Notes: generated from the sequence alone by a model not told the origin. Counted from the stretch's first letter, positions 1-9,750 are shown. The stretch: DNA of 64,000 nt from Pseudomonas azadiae (GCF_019145355.1 NZ_JAHSTY010000002.1:372001-436000); one strand, 5' to 3'. Numbers and translations: made by a program.

Positions 1-492
1 ATCGGCCCGAGCGGCATCCTCGTCAACATCATCCGTGAAGACCTGCTCGGCCGCGCCCGTTCGCTGTGCCCGACCATGCTCAACTACAAGGTCGCGGCTG
101 ATAACGGTTCGATGTACAACACCCCGCCGGCGTTCGCCTGGTACCTGTCCGGCCTGGTGTTCGAATGGCTGAAAGAGCAGGGCGGTGTCGCCGCCATGGG
201 CAAGCTCAACGAAGTGAAGAAACGCACCCTGTACGACTTCATCGACGCCAGCGGCCTGTACAGCAACCCGATCAACCTCAGCGACCGCTCCTGGATGAAC
301 GTGCCGTTCCGCCTGGCGGACGACCGCCTCGACAAGCCGTTCCTGGCCGGCGCCGATGAGCGCGGCCTGCTCAACCTCAAGGGCCACCGTTCGGTCGGTG
401 GCATGCGCGCCTCCATCTACAACGCTGTCGATATCAACGCGATCAATGCGCTGGTTTCCTACATGGCAGCGTTCGAAAAGGAACACGGCTAA
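1..492 (+). CDS. serC: Phosphoserine aminotransferase, 3' part (partial at window edge)
   Basis: The open frame runs from base 1 without a start, so the N-terminal half lies outside. SerC converts 3-phosphohydroxypyruvate and glutamate to phosphoserine in serine synthesis and also serves pyridoxal phosphate synthesis. The visible 163 residues match the C-terminal part of the family: IGPSGILVNIIRED, DNGSMYNTPP and the ending GGMRASIYNA. In E. coli SerC the PLP lysine sits in the KNIG motif, so the window starts just after it. The stop overlaps the next start (TAATG), indicating translational coupling to pheA. Order serC-pheA-hisC-tyrA/aroA-cmk-rpsA is the known Pseudomonas mixed-function supraoperon. 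Confidence 0.97.
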   Translation: MGPSGILVNIIREDLLGRARSLCPTMLNYKVAADNGSMYNTPPAFAWYLSGLVFEWLKEQGGVAAMGKLNEVKKRTLYDFIDASGLYSNPINLSDRSWMNVPFRLADDRLDKPFLAGADERGLLNLKGHRSVGGMRASIYNAVDINAINALVSYMAAFEKEHG

Positions 493-1586
493 TGTCCGAG
501 CAAGAACTCAAGGCCCTGCGCGTACGCATTGACAGCCTGGACGAGAAAGTCCTGGAGCTGATCAGTGAGCGCGCGCGGTGCGCCCAGGAAGTGGCCCGCG
601 TGAAAATGGCTTCCCTGGCAGAAGGCGAAGTGCCGGTGTTCTACCGCCCTGAGCGTGAAGCGCAAGTGCTCAAGCGCGTGATGGAGCGCAACAGGGGCCC
701 GTTGGGCAACGAAGAAATGGCGCGGTTGTTCCGCGAAATCATGTCCTCGTGCCTGGCGCTCGAGCAGCCGCTGAAAGTGGCGTACCTCGGCCCGGAAGGC
801 ACCTTCACCCAGGCGGCGGCCATGAAGCATTTCGGCCACGCGGTGATCAGCAAGCCGATGGCGGCAATCGACGAGGTCTTCCGCGAAGTGGCGGCCGGCG
901 CGGTGAACTTTGGCGTGGTGCCGGTGGAAAACTCCACCGAAGGCGCGGTCAACCACACGCTGGACAGCTTCCTGGAACACGACATGGTGATCTGCGGTGA
1001 AGTCGAGCTGCGTATTCACCACCACCTGCTGGTGGGCGAGAACACCAAGACCGACAGCATCAGCCGCATCTACTCCCACGCCCAGTCATTGGCTCAGTGC
1101 CGCAAATGGCTGGACGCGCATTACCCGAATGTCGAACGCGTGGCGGTCTCCAGCAACGCCGAGGCGGCCAAGCGGGTCAAGGGTGAATGGAACTCGGCGG
1201 CGATCGCCGGTGATATGGCGGCGGGCCTGTATGGCCTGACGCGCCTGGCCGAGAAAATCGAGGACCGCCCGGACAACTCCACGCGCTTCCTGATGATCGG
1301 CAGCCAGGAAGTGCCGCCGACCGGCGACGACAAGACCTCGATTATCGTCTCCATGAGCAACAAGCCCGGCGCGCTGCATGAACTGCTGGTGCCGTTCCAC
1401 GACAACGGGATTGACCTGACGCGCATCGAGACGCGTCCTTCGCGCAGCGGTAAATGGACCTACGTGTTCTTTATCGACTTCATCGGCCATCACCGCGACC
1501 CGCTGGTCAAGGGCGTGCTCGAGAAAATCAGTCAGGAAGCCGTGGCACTCAAGGTGCTGGGCTCTTACCCGAAAGCGGTTTTGTGA
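492..1586 (+). CDS. pheA: Bifunctional chorismate mutase / prephenate dehydratase (P-protein)
   Basis: Makes phenylpyruvate from chorismate through prephenate in phenylalanine synthesis. The 364 residues hold an AroQ-type chorismate mutase helix bundle (about 1-90), a prephenate dehydratase domain (about 95-270) and a C-terminal ACT domain (about 280-360). Visible dehydratase motifs are YLGPEGTFT (98-106), NSTEG (147-151) and STRF with the catalytic Thr near 264. The ACT domain keeps GALHELL (293-299) and ETRP (313-316), the sites that bind phenylalanine for feedback control in this family. The start overlaps the serC stop by one base. Length is normal for Pseudomonas PheA. Confidence 0.97.
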   Translation: MSEQELKALRVRIDSLDEKVLELISERARCAQEVARVKMASLAEGEVPVFYRPEREAQVLKRVMERNRGPLGNEEMARLFREIMSSCLALEQPLKVAYLGPEGTFTQAAAMKHFGHAVISKPMAAIDEVFREVAAGAVNFGVVPVENSTEGAVNHTLDSFLEHDMVICGEVELRIHHHLLVGENTKTDSISRIYSHAQSLAQCRKWLDAHYPNVERVAVSSNAEAAKRVKGEWNSAAIAGDMAAGLYGLTRLAEKIEDRPDNSTRFLMIGSQEVPPTGDDKTSIIVSMSNKPGALHELLVPFHDNGIDLTRIETRPSRSGKWTYVFFIDFIGHHRDPLVKGVLEKISQEAVALKVLGSYPKAVL

Positions 1587-1595
1587 GGCTTTAAC

Positions 1596-2708
1596 ATGAG
1601 TGGCAACTTCCTCGCCCTGGCGCAGCCGGGCGTGCAACAACTGTCGCCTTACGTTCCGGGCAAGCCTGTGGACGAGCTGGCGCGTGAGTTGAATCTGGAC
1701 CCGGCGAAGATCGTCAAGCTGGCGAGCAACGAGAACCCGCTGGGCCCGAGCCCTAAAGTGTTGGCGGCGATTCATGCAGAGCTGGCCGAGCTGACGCGTT
1801 ACCCCGATGGCAACGGATTCGCACTCAAATGCCTGCTGGCGCAAAAGTGCCGGGTCGAGCTGAACCAGGTGACCCTGGGCAACGGTTCCAACGACATCCT
1901 TGAACTGGTCGGCCGTGCCTATTTGGCGCCGGGCTTGAACGCGGTGTTCAGCGAGCACGCGTTTGCGGTCTATCCGATCGTGACCCAGGCCGTTGGCGCC
2001 GATGCACGCGTCATTCCCGCGAAAAACTGGGGCCACGACCTGCCGGCGATGCTGGCGGCCATCGATGCACAGACGCGCGTGGTGTTCATCGCCAACCCGA
2101 ACAACCCGACCGGTACCTGGTTCGACGCGCAGTCGCTGGGCGACTTCCTGCGACAGGTGCCCGAGCACGTGCTGGTGGTGCTGGACGAAGCCTACATCGA
2201 GTACGCCGAAGGCGGTGACCTGCCGGATGGTCTGGATTTCCTGGCGGCTTACCCGAACCTGCTGGTCTCGCGCACCTTCTCCAAGGCTTACGGCCTGGCG
2301 TCGCTGCGGGTCGGCTACGGCCTGTCCAGCGCCATCGTCGCCGATGTGCTGAACCGCGTGCGCCAACCGTTCAACGTCAACAGCCTCGCCCTTGCGGCGG
2401 CCTGTGCGGCGGTGAAGGACGCCGGGTACCTGGAAGAAGGCCGGCGCATCAACGAAAGCGGCATGCGGCAGTTGCAGGAAGGCTTCCGTGAGCTGGGCCT
2501 GGGCTGGATTCCGTCCAAGGGCAACTTCATTTGCGTCGACCTGGGCCAGGTGGCCGCCCCGGTATTCCAGGGACTGCTGCGCGAAGGCGTGATCGTACGC
2601 CCGGTGGCCAACTACGGCATGCCGAACCACCTGCGTGTCACCATCGGCCTGCCGGGTGAAAACAGCCGCTTCCTGGAGGCGCTGGCCAAGGTCCTGGCTC
2701 GTGGTTGA
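1596..2708 (+). CDS. hisC: Histidinol-phosphate / aromatic aminotransferase
   Basis: Fold-type I PLP aminotransferase of 370 residues. Visible motifs are SNENPLG (44-50), NPNNPTGT (167-174), DEAY (197-200) and SRTFSKAYG with the PLP lysine at 230. In the Pseudomonas supraoperon this second hisC-like gene (called hisHb in older literature) is thought to transaminate aromatic keto acids, as well as histidinol phosphate; which substrate dominates cannot be read from sequence. The pheA stop TGAGG supplies a GAGG ribosome site about 7 bases before the ATG. It lies between prephenate dehydratase and prephenate dehydrogenase genes, which supports the aromatic role. Confidence 0.93.
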   Translation: MSGNFLALAQPGVQQLSPYVPGKPVDELARELNLDPAKIVKLASNENPLGPSPKVLAAIHAELAELTRYPDGNGFALKCLLAQKCRVELNQVTLGNGSNDILELVGRAYLAPGLNAVFSEHAFAVYPIVTQAVGADARVIPAKNWGHDLPAMLAAIDAQTRVVFIANPNNPTGTWFDAQSLGDFLRQVPEHVLVVLDEAYIEYAEGGDLPDGLDFLAAYPNLLVSRTFSKAYGLASLRVGYGLSSAIVADVLNRVRQPFNVNSLALAAACAAVKDAGYLEEGRRINESGMRQLQEGFRELGLGWIPSKGNFICVDLGQVAAPVFQGLLREGVIVRPVANYGMPNHLRVTIGLPGENSRFLEALAKVLARG

Positions 2709-2736
2709 TGTCACCGCATTGCAACCTGCTGTGCCT

Positions 2737-4947
2737 ATGATCGGTCGCCTGGTGGTGGTCGGCCTGGGGTTGATCGGCGGCTCCTTCGCCAAAGGCCTGC
2801 GTGAGAGCGGGCTGTGTGGCGAAGTGGTTGGCGTGGACCTGGACCCGCGTTCGCGCGCGCTGGCGGTTGAGCTGGGCGTGGTGGACCGCTGTGAGGCGGA
2901 CCTGGCGCTCGCGTGCCAAGGCGCTGACGTGATCCAGCTTGCCGTGCCGATCCTGGCCATGGAGAAATTGCTCGCCGTACTGGCCGGCATGGATTTGGGC
3001 CAGGCCATCCTCACGGACGTCGGCAGCGCCAAGGGCAATGTGGTGCGTGCGGCGCAACAGGCCTTTGGCGGCATGCCGGCGCGGTTCGTGCCGGGCCATC
3101 CGATTGCCGGTTCCGAGCAGAGCGGGGTGGAGGCGTCCAATGCGCAACTGTTCCGTCGCCACAAGGTGATCCTCACGCCGCTTGCGCAAACCGACCCGGC
3201 TGCGCTGGCGGTGGTGGATCGTCTGTGGCGTGAACTGGGCGCGGATGTCGAGCACATGCAGGTCGAGCGCCACGATGAAGTGCTGGCGGCGACCAGCCAC
3301 CTGCCGCATTTGCTGGCGTTTGGCCTGGTGGATTCGTTGGCCAAGCGCAACGAGAACCTTGAAATTTTCCGTTATGCCGCCGGTGGCTTCCGCGATTTCA
3401 CGCGGATTGCCGGCAGCGACCCGGTGATGTGGCACGACATCTTCCTCGCCAATCGCGAAGCGGTGTTGCGCACCTTGGACACCTTTCGCAGCGACCTCGA
3501 CGCCTTGCGCGACGCGGTCGATGCTGGGGATGGCCATCAATTATTGGGCGTGTTCACCCGAGCGCGGGTGGCGCGTGAACATTTCAGCAAGATCCTGGCA
3601 CGCCGGGCCTACATGGAAACCGCTGTGAACGCCGACGACCTGACCTTCCTCGCCAACCCGGGCGGCCGCTTGAGCGGGCGCATCCGAGTGCCGGGTGACA
3701 AGTCGATCTCCCATCGGTCGATCATGCTCGGTTCGTTGGCCGACGGCGTGACCGAAGTCGAAGGTTTCCTTGAAGGCGAAGACGCCTTGGCGACCTTGCA
3801 GGCGTTCCGCGACATGGGCGTGGTGATTGAAGGCCCGCACCATGGGCGCGTGACCATTCATGGCGTGGGTTTGCATGGCTTGAAAGCGGCGCCGGGGCCG
3901 ATTTACCTGGGGAACTCCGGCACCTCCATGCGCCTGTTGTCCGGCCTGTTGGCGGCGCAGCGTTTCGACAGTGTATTGATCGGCGATGCATCTTTGTCCA
4001 AGCGTCCGATGAATCGCGTGGCCAAGCCGCTGCGTGAAATGGGCGCCGTGATTGAGACCGGGCCGGACGGGCGTCCACCGCTGACCATTCGTGGTGGTCA
4101 GGCGCTCAAAGGCTTGAATTACGTACTGCCAATGGCCAGTGCTCAGGTGAAATCCTGCGTGTTGTTGGCCGGACTGTATGCCGAAGGCAGAACCGCGGTG
4201 ACCGAGCCTGCACCGACCCGCGACCACACCGAGCGCATGTTGCGCGGCTTTGGGTGCCCCGTGGTGGTGGAGGGCGCGAAGGCGTCGCTGGAGTCGGGCC
4301 ATGCATTGACGGCTACCCATATAGAAGTGCCGGGGGATATTTCATCGGCGGCGTTTTTCCTGGTTGCGGCCACGGTGGCCGAGGGTTCCGAGTTGTTGCT
4401 GGAACATGTCGGTATCAATCCGACGCGCACCGGGGTGATCGATATCCTGCGGCTGATGGGCGCGGACATCACCTTGGAAAATCCACGTGAAGTGGGCGGT
4501 GAGCCGGTTGCCGACTTGCGTGTACGCAGCGCTGTGCTGAAAGGCATCGAGATTCCCCGGGCGCTGGTGCCGCTGGCGATCGATGAGTTTCCCGTACTCT
4601 TCGTGGCCGCCGCCTGCGCTACCGGGCGAACCGTGCTGCGCGGTGCCGAGGAACTGCGGGTGAAGGAGTCCGATCGTATCCAGGTCATGGCCGACGGTCT
4701 GGTGGCGCTGGGCGTGAAGTGTGAACCGACACCTGATGGGATTATCATTGACGGCGGCCCGATCAGCGGCGGCGAAGTTCATGCCCACGGCGATCACCGG
4801 ATTGCCATGGCTTTCAGTGTGGCCTCCTTGCGAGCGGCGGCACCGATTCGTATCCGTGACTGCGCCAACGTCGCTACATCTTTTCCGAACTTTCTTACAC
4901 TGTGTGCCAATGTCGGCATGCGTGTAGCCCAAGAGGCTCAACTGTGA
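2737..4947 (+). CDS. Fused prephenate dehydrogenase / EPSP synthase (TyrA-AroA)
   Basis: A single frame joins a TyrA domain (about 1-290) to an AroA domain (about 300-736). TyrA starts with a Rossmann motif [10 protein letters not shown] and keeps [11 protein letters not shown] and the ATSHLPH helix; it oxidises prephenate (or arogenate) for tyrosine synthesis. AroA has [28 protein letters not shown] and the C-terminal ESDRIQ and HGDHRIAM; it makes EPSP from shikimate 3-phosphate and PEP. The fusion is usual in Pseudomonas. The ATG at 2737 begins MIGRLVVVG, matching the usual TyrA start; an upstream GTG at 2701 is possible, and the frame further up only shadows hisC. The stop overlaps the cmk GTG. 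Confidence 0.93.
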   Translation: MIGRLVVVGLGLIGGSFAKGLRESGLCGEVVGVDLDPRSRALAVELGVVDRCEADLALACQGADVIQLAVPILAMEKLLAVLAGMDLGQAILTDVGSAKGNVVRAAQQAFGGMPARFVPGHPIAGSEQSGVEASNAQLFRRHKVILTPLAQTDPAALAVVDRLWRELGADVEHMQVERHDEVLAATSHLPHLLAFGLVDSLAKRNENLEIFRYAAGGFRDFTRIAGSDPVMWHDIFLANREAVLRTLDTFRSDLDALRDAVDAGDGHQLLGVFTRARVAREHFSKILARRAYMETAVNADDLTFLANPGGRLSGRIRVPGDKSISHRSIMLGSLADGVTEVEGFLEGEDALATLQAFRDMGVVIEGPHHGRVTIHGVGLHGLKAAPGPIYLGNSGTSMRLLSGLLAAQRFDSVLIGDASLSKRPMNRVAKPLREMGAVIETGPDGRPPLTIRGGQALKGLNYVLPMASAQVKSCVLLAGLYAEGRTAVTEPAPTRDHTERMLRGFGCPVVVEGAKASLESGHALTATHIEVPGDISSAAFFLVAATVAEGSELLLEHVGINPTRTGVIDILRLMGADITLENPREVGGEPVADLRVRSAVLKGIEIPRALVPLAIDEFPVLFVAAACATGRTVLRGAEELRVKESDRIQVMADGLVALGVKCEPTPDGIIIDGGPISGGEVHAHGDHRIAMAFSVASLRAAAPIRIRDCANVATSFPNFLTLCANVGMRVAQEAQL

Positions 4948-5633
4948 ATATCAAAGCACCGGTGATTACCATCGACGGGCCAAGCGGCTCGGGCAAAGGC
5001 ACAATCGCCGGCATCCTGGCCAAGCGCCTTGGCTGGTGCCTGCTGGATTCCGGCGCGCTGTATCGCCTGCTGGCGTTCGCGGCGCGCAACCATGGCGTCG
5101 ACCTGACCAACGAAGAATCCCTGAAGCTGCTGGCGGCGCACCTTGACGTGCAGTTCGTCGGCGCGACGGAAGGTCATCCCCAGCGCATCATCCTGGAAGG
5201 CGACGATGTGACCGATGACCTGCGTAACGAACAAGTCGGCTCCTGGGCCTCCCAGGTGGCCGCGCTGCCGGCGGTGCGCGACGCCTTGCTGCAGCGTCAG
5301 CGTGCATTCCAGGAGCATCCGGGCCTGGTGGCCGATGGCCGCGACATGGGCACCGTGGTGTTTCCCGAAGCGCCGCTGAAGGTTTTCCTCACCGCCAGTG
5401 CCGAGGAGCGGGCGCGCCGCCGCTACTTGCAGTTGAAGGGCAAAGTCGATGGTGTTAGTCTGTCGAGTCTGCTAGATGAGATCCGTGCACGCGATGAGCG
5501 TGATACCCAGCGTGCGGTAGCCCCGCTCAAGCCGGCGGCTGATGCCATACAGCTGGATTCCACGGAGTTGTCCATCGAGCAGGTGCTGGAACGCATCATG
5601 AGCGAGATCGCCATTCGCGATATCGCCGGGTGA
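4944..5633 (+). CDS. cmk: Cytidylate kinase
   Basis: Phosphorylates CMP and dCMP with ATP. At 229 residues it has the normal length. The P-loop GPSGSGKGT is near residue 10, DSGALYR follows, and [13 protein letters not shown] and the RRYLQL lid are in place. The GTG start at 4944 overlaps the aroA stop (GTGA) and has an AGAGG ribosome site about 8 bases upstream; upstream ATG 4902 lies inside aroA and gives an extension unlike the family. Last gene before the rpsA leader, with a hairpin right after its stop. Confidence 0.96.
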   Translation: MNIKAPVITIDGPSGSGKGTIAGILAKRLGWCLLDSGALYRLLAFAARNHGVDLTNEESLKLLAAHLDVQFVGATEGHPQRIILEGDDVTDDLRNEQVGSWASQVAALPAVRDALLQRQRAFQEHPGLVADGRDMGTVVFPEAPLKVFLTASAEERARRRYLQLKGKVDGVSLSSLLDEIRARDERDTQRAVAPLKPAADAIQLDSTELSIEQVLERIMSEIAIRDIAG

Positions 5634-5635
5634 CC

Positions 5636-5683
5636 AAGAAGGCCGCAGGGGACCAGTCATAGTCCTGTGGCGCTTCTTTTAAT
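5636..5683 (+). terminator. Hairpin after cmk
   Basis: AAGAAG followed by an imperfect GC-rich arm pairs with a complementary arm ending CTTCTTTT, giving a long stem with a small bulge and a short T run. It begins three bases after the cmk stop, so it probably ends or attenuates supraoperon transcription before rpsA. Confidence 0.6.
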
Positions 5684-5752
5684 TGAAACTGACCCACACC
5701 GTCTGGGGTGTGGAGATGGGCGTATTCTCCGCCCTTATCAACAGGAATTAAA
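5684..5752 (+). promoter_or_regulatory. rpsA mRNA leader with two stem-loops
   Basis: Between the cmk hairpin and the rpsA ATG lie two clean stem-loops: CCACACC (5694-5700) with GGTGTGG (5707-5713), and GGGCG (5718-5722) with CGCCC (5730-5734), followed by ACAGGAATTAAAATG. S1 is known to repress its own translation in gamma-proteobacteria through a structured leader with GGA-containing loops; the layout here fits that but the binding is inferred. Confidence 0.55.
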
Positions 5753-7438
5753 ATGAGCGAAAGCTTTGCGGAACTCTTTGAAGAAAGCCTAAAAACCCTG
5801 AACCTTCAGGCAGGCTCCATCATCACCGGTGTTATCGTTGATATCGATTACCAAGCTCGCTGGGTAACCGTTCACGCTGGTCTGAAGTCTGAAGCTCTGA
5901 TCCCGCTGGAACAGTTCTACAACGATGCTGGTGATCTGACAATCAATGTCGGTGACGAAGTTCACGTTGCTCTGGACTCGGTTGAAGACGGTTTCGGTGA
6001 AACCAAGCTGTCCCGTGAAAAAGCCAAGCGCGCTGAATGCTGGATTGTTCTCGAAGCAGCCTTCGCAGCTGAAGAAGTGGTCAAGGGCGTTATCAACGGT
6101 AAGGTTAAAGGCGGCTTCACTGTCGACGTTAACGGCATCCGTGCGTTCCTGCCAGGTTCTTTGGTCGACGTTCGTCCTGTGCGCGACACCACGCACCTGG
6201 AAGGCAAGGAACTCGAATTCAAGGTCATCAAGCTCGACCAGAAGCGCAACAACGTTGTCGTTTCCCGTCGCAGCGTCCTGGAAGCAGAGAACTCCGCCGA
6301 GCGTGAAGCTCTGCTGGAATCCCTGCAGGAAGGCCAACAAGTCAAAGGTATCGTCAAGAACCTCACCGATTACGGCGCATTCGTCGATCTGGGTGGCGTC
6401 GATGGCCTGCTGCACATTACCGACATGGCTTGGAAGCGTATCAAGCATCCTTCCGAAATCGTCAACGTTGGCGACGAGATCGATGTCAAGGTTCTGAAAT
6501 ACGATCGCGAACGCAACCGTGTTTCCCTGGGCCTGAAGCAACTGGGTGAAGATCCATGGGTCGCTATCAAAGCCCGTTACCCAGAAAGCACCCGCGTGAC
6601 CGCGCGTGTTACCAACCTGACCGACTACGGCTGCTTCGCTGAGCTGGAAGAAGGCGTTGAAGGCCTGGTACACGTTTCCGAAATGGACTGGACCAACAAA
6701 AACATCCACCCTTCGAAAGTCGTACAAGTCGGCGACGAAGTGGAAGTTATGGTTCTGGACATCGACGAAGAGCGTCGTCGTATCTCCCTGGGCATCAAGC
6801 AGTGCAAATCCAACCCATGGGAAGATTTCTCTGGCCAGTTCAACAAGGGCGATAAGATCTCCGGCACCATCAAGTCGATCACCGATTTCGGTATCTTCAT
6901 TGGTCTGGACGGCGGCATCGACGGCCTGGTTCACCTGTCCGACATCTCCTGGAACGAAGTGGGCGAAGAAGCTGTTCGTCGTTTCAAGAAGGGCGACGAG
7001 CTGGACACCGTTATCCTGTCGGTTGACCCAGAGCGCGAGCGCATCTCCCTGGGTATCAAGCAACTGGAAAGCGATCCGTTCTCCGAGTACGTTCAAGAGA
7101 ACGATAAAGGCGCCATCGTTAAAGGCACTGTGAAAGAAGTTGACGCCAAAGGCGCCATCATCACTCTGGCCGACGATATCGAAGCGACTCTGAAAGCCTC
7201 CGAAATCAGCCGTGACCGCGTTGAAGACGCGCGCAACGTGCTGAAAGAAGGCCAGGAAGTAGAAGCCAAGATCATCAGCGTTGACCGCAAGAGCCGCGTA
7301 ATCCAACTCTCCATCAAGTCGAAAGACGAAGTGGAAGAGAAAGAAGCCATCCAGAGCCTGAAAGCTGCTCCGGAAGCTGAAAAAGGCGAGACCACCATGG
7401 CCTCCCTGCTGCGCGAAGCAATGGCTAAGCAGAACTAA
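5753..7438 (+). CDS. rpsA: 30S ribosomal protein S1
   Basis: RNA-binding ribosomal protein that recruits mRNAs to the 30S subunit. The 561 residues hold six S1 domains; the later repeats are easy to see from recurring [16 protein letters not shown] and TDFGIFIGL strands, each followed by GLVH or GLLH and then by RISLGIKQ or RVSLGLKQ. Length agrees with E. coli S1 (557). The ATG at 5753 ([11 protein letters not shown]) is the family start, preceded by AGGAATTAAA; the reading frame extends upstream to 5708 but only through leader hairpins. Codon use is of the highly expressed type, different from neighbouring genes. Confidence 0.98.
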   Translation: MSESFAELFEESLKTLNLQAGSIITGVIVDIDYQARWVTVHAGLKSEALIPLEQFYNDAGDLTINVGDEVHVALDSVEDGFGETKLSREKAKRAECWIVLEAAFAAEEVVKGVINGKVKGGFTVDVNGIRAFLPGSLVDVRPVRDTTHLEGKELEFKVIKLDQKRNNVVVSRRSVLEAENSAEREALLESLQEGQQVKGIVKNLTDYGAFVDLGGVDGLLHITDMAWKRIKHPSEIVNVGDEIDVKVLKYDRERNRVSLGLKQLGEDPWVAIKARYPESTRVTARVTNLTDYGCFAELEEGVEGLVHVSEMDWTNKNIHPSKVVQVGDEVEVMVLDIDEERRRISLGIKQCKSNPWEDFSGQFNKGDKISGTIKSITDFGIFIGLDGGIDGLVHLSDISWNEVGEEAVRRFKKGDELDTVILSVDPERERISLGIKQLESDPFSEYVQENDKGAIVKGTVKEVDAKGAIITLADDIEATLKASEISRDRVEDARNVLKEGQEVEAKIISVDRKSRVIQLSIKSKDEVEEKEAIQSLKAAPEAEKGETTMASLLREAMAKQN

Positions 7439-7454
7439 GTTCTGTAAGGCTGTA

Positions 7455-7485
7455 AAAAAGGGCGACTTCGGTCGCCCTTTTTTTC
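7455..7485 (+). terminator. Rho-independent terminator of rpsA
   Basis: Perfect 10-bp stem AAAGGGCGAC (7457-7466) / GTCGCCCTTT (7471-7480) closed by a TTCG tetraloop and followed by TTTT. Begins about 18 bases after the rpsA stop. Confidence 0.95.
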
Positions 7486-7595
7486 GCTTGAAATTTGCTG
7501 AATCAACACGTTAGAACCAAGGCATGCAGCTTAATGTCGGAATTGGCTATAGTTTTAACAGACTCTTCCCCTATTGGGCTTCATTAAGGATTTGG

Positions 7596-7880
7596 ATGAA
7601 AAGGTTGATCGTAATACTCGCGTTGGTAGTGATTACAGGTTGCTCGACCACCAGCGCCAAGACTCACGCCAAGCGCGGCGCCAGCGGCATCGAGATCGAC
7701 TGCTCGGGCCTGGGCAACAAATGGGAGAAGTGCGAGAAGCGCGCCGCCCGAGAGTGCAAGATGCAAGGCTACAAGGTCGTCACCCGGTCCAGCGACGCCA
7801 AGGATGAAGAAGGCGACTACCCGTTCGGGTGGAACCCCGCCGGGGCGGTGACCCGGACGATGTTAGTGATCTGCAATTGA
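7596..7880 (+). CDS. Small lipoprotein of unknown function
   Basis: Start ATG 7596 gives 94 residues with a lipoprotein signal: MKRL, a hydrophobic stretch, and lipobox ITGC with the modified Cys at 16. The mature part is short, charged and rich in Lys/Glu, with further cysteines in DCSG, WEKCEKR and RECKMQG and a final one in the ending LVICN. The upstream frame reaches 7524, but only the ATG at 7596 produces a signal peptide; AAGGATTTGG precedes it. It sits between rpsA and ihfB. I do not recognise a domain. It is probably anchored in the outer or inner membrane; function is open. Confidence 0.75.
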   Translation: MKRLIVILALVVITGCSTTSAKTHAKRGASGIEIDCSGLGNKWEKCEKRAARECKMQGYKVVTRSSDAKDEEGDYPFGWNPAGAVTRTMLVICN

Positions 7881-8012
7881 CCCGGGAATGTGCCCTTGGC
7901 AAGTTGCCGTGTATCCCAAAGATAAGTTATCGAGCGGGCTGTTCAAATCCATCAAGTCATGCTAAAACCTTCGAAGCGCTTTTCCTAGCTGCTTGAAAAA
8001 GAAGGGAAAAAT

Positions 8013-8309
8013 ATGACGAAGTCGGAGTTGATCGAACGAATTGTCACCCATCAAGGGCTGCTCTCATCCAAGGATGTAGAGCTGGCTATCAAGACCATGC
8101 TTGAACAAATGTCCCAGTGCCTGGCGACCGGAGATCGCATCGAGATCCGTGGCTTCGGCAGTTTCTCCCTGCACTACCGTGCACCGCGCGTTGGCCGCAA
8201 TCCAAAGACAGGCCAATCGGTCAGCCTCGACGGCAAGTTCGTACCTCACTTCAAGCCCGGCAAGGAATTGCGTGACCGGGTGAACGAAGAAGAGGAGGAG
8301 GGCGTCTGA
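8013..8309 (+). CDS. ihfB: Integration host factor beta subunit
   Basis: DNA-bending HU-family protein that pairs with IhfA. The 98 residues start [10 protein letters not shown] and contain the family signature [18 protein letters not shown]; the DNA-intercalating proline is P64 in GRNPKTG. The acidic tail EEEEEGV is usual for Pseudomonas IhfB. AAGAAGGGAAAAAT gives the ribosome site. The rpsA-ihfB-lapA order is conserved in gamma-proteobacteria, here with the small lipoprotein gene inserted between rpsA and ihfB. Confidence 0.97.
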   Translation: MTKSELIERIVTHQGLLSSKDVELAIKTMLEQMSQCLATGDRIEIRGFGSFSLHYRAPRVGRNPKTGQSVSLDGKFVPHFKPGKELRDRVNEEEEEGV

Positions 8310-8335
8310 GTGTATTTGAGAGTAAGGAGAAGATA

Positions 8336-8566
8336 ATGCGCAGGCTCAGCCGCATTTTAGCAGCGTTGATGATTTTGGTGGTTATGCTGGTGGCTTTAGT
8401 TTTTGTGCTGGAAAATCAGCAGAGCGTGTCTCTCTCTTTTCTAGGCTTTTCCTCCGGGCAGATGCCAATATCTGTGTTCGTCGTAGTCGCTTTAATTGTG
8501 GGAATGCTAATAGGCCCATTGTTGGGTTTTTTGGTCCGTACTCGTCGCTATAAGGCGTTGGACTGA
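8336..8566 (+). CDS. lapA: LapA-domain inner-membrane protein (LPS assembly protein A family)
   Basis: A 76-residue protein with two membrane helices (about 6-27 and 45-68), the segment NQQSVSLSFLG between them, and a basic end RTRRYK. This is the LapA (former DUF1049) pattern; in E. coli LapA works with LapB to regulate LPS synthesis. It follows ihfB after 26 bases with an AAGGAGA ribosome site. It ends the core block; beyond it the sequence becomes poorer in GC and the O-antigen region begins. Confidence 0.88.
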   Translation: MRRLSRILAALMILVVMLVALVFVLENQQSVSLSFLGFSSGQMPISVFVVVALIVGMLIGPLLGFLVRTRRYKALD

Positions 8567-9339
8567 AGATTTACGTCGCCTAAGAAATCGATACGCAGAT
8601 CGTAGGCGTCTGTCTGTCAGATAAATTGTCTAGAAAAACTCCTTCGCCCTACGAGGCTACGATGATTGACTCAGCAGAAATTCTGCGTCTTGCCGGCTCT
8701 TGCATTCGGCGAAATCGGCATCGTCGCACTATTTCAAGCTGTTAGATGTCAAAAATACTTGTGATGGTCGTAGTTGCTCCAGCTTGCGTGCGGGCTGCAG
8801 GTCTCACGGTTACGGCAGTGTGCCAGGTGAGCAGTGTCTCGCGCCGCGTAGCTATGCATGAACTGAGCGCTCTGAATCGGTCAGACGTTTTTCGATACCC
8901 CCCAAATGCTGCACTTCGTTTGATTGCTATGAGGCAACTTGGGGCTTCCTTCAAAAAATCAAAAGCTGTAAAACGCGTCTGTCCGGTTAGGTCCAATTTG
9001 AGGGAAAAAGCTGAGCAGTGCGCGCATCCATCAACGTCAGCATGAATAATTCTCAAGGAATCGATGACGTCAAGGTCCCTGATGTTTTCGTGACCTGTGC
9101 CTAGGTAAGTGGGCGCAGAAAGTTTTCACAGATGTAAGTGTCAACGTAAAAGGTAAGGATCAATGAGCATTAAGTAAAAATGAAGTTCGCGCGATTAAGT
9201 TATTGATGGCAAGCAACGCAAGCTGCCTCGGTTTTTGAAAAAAGATGACCTTGCGTCGTGCTCAGCTGTCCGATGTACTGATATCCTTGTGCAGCTTAAG
9301 CTCAGCGCATTGATAGTATTCCCCGGTTGAAGGAGACTA

Positions 9340-9534
9340 ATGGCTTTTCATCTCATCCGGGCAATGATAGGCCACTACGCCTACCCCCGCGGTGATTCGG
9401 CGCTCCATGACGAGAGAGCCATGCTGGAAAAATTGATTATCAACAGGTCCTTTTTTGACGATGGTAGGCGCGCTTTCAGACTGAGCCAGTGGCGGTTGTG
9501 GCGCGCAAATCTGATGACTTGTTCATATGCCTAA
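9340..9534 (+). CDS. Possible 64-residue protein, unrecognised
   Basis: The frame has a strong ribosome site, AAGGAG ending 4 bases before the ATG, which random frames seldom have. The product starts MAFHLIRAMIGHYAYPRG, is basic and rich in aromatic and Arg residues, and has no signal peptide, membrane helix or motif I recognise. It stands alone in the gap, about 270 bases before the GNAT gene. It may be a small protein, a leader, or the relic of a longer gene. Confidence 0.3.
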   Translation: MAFHLIRAMIGHYAYPRGDSALHDERAMLEKLIINRSFFDDGRRAFRLSQWRLWRANLMTCSYA

Positions 9535-9732
9535 CCCGCTAGCAAAGAGTGCATTGCGATGCCATTCGTCTTAGGCCTGCATGCCATGGAGCCCAGGTAA
9601 TGAGAGGCCTTCCTGTCAGGATCGGAATGGACAGCGTCAAGACGCAAAAAATTGCCAACGTGCGAGCTTGCGGCAATGCTTGTGGTTTCCCGGATATCTT
9701 TGCTCTACGGACTTTTGATGCGGAACAACCTT

Positions 9733-9750
9733 AAAGACGGTAGAGTCTTT
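9733..9750 (+). promoter_or_regulatory. ops-like hairpin ahead of the O-antigen operon
   Basis: AAAGAC-GGTAGA-GTCTTT is a perfect 6-bp inverted repeat. It contains GACGGTAGAGT (9736-9746), which matches the RfaH-recruiting ops element GGCGGTAGNNT at all but the second base. It lies about 55 bases before the first O-antigen gene, where ops/JUMPstart elements are expected. Role inferred only. Confidence 0.4.

Noticed and set aside
1086..3350. A 754-codon open frame on the - strand across pheA, hisC and tyrA
   Set aside because: High-GC shadow of three certain + strand genes; the product is Arg/His-rich with no domain or ribosome site.
5789..7306. A 505-codon - strand frame inside rpsA
   Set aside because: Antisense of the S1 repeats; the repeat structure alone explains the long open frame.
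8742..9056. Overlapping frames of about 100 codons on both strands after lapA
   Set aside because: They are antisense to each other, lack motifs and ribosome sites, and look random.
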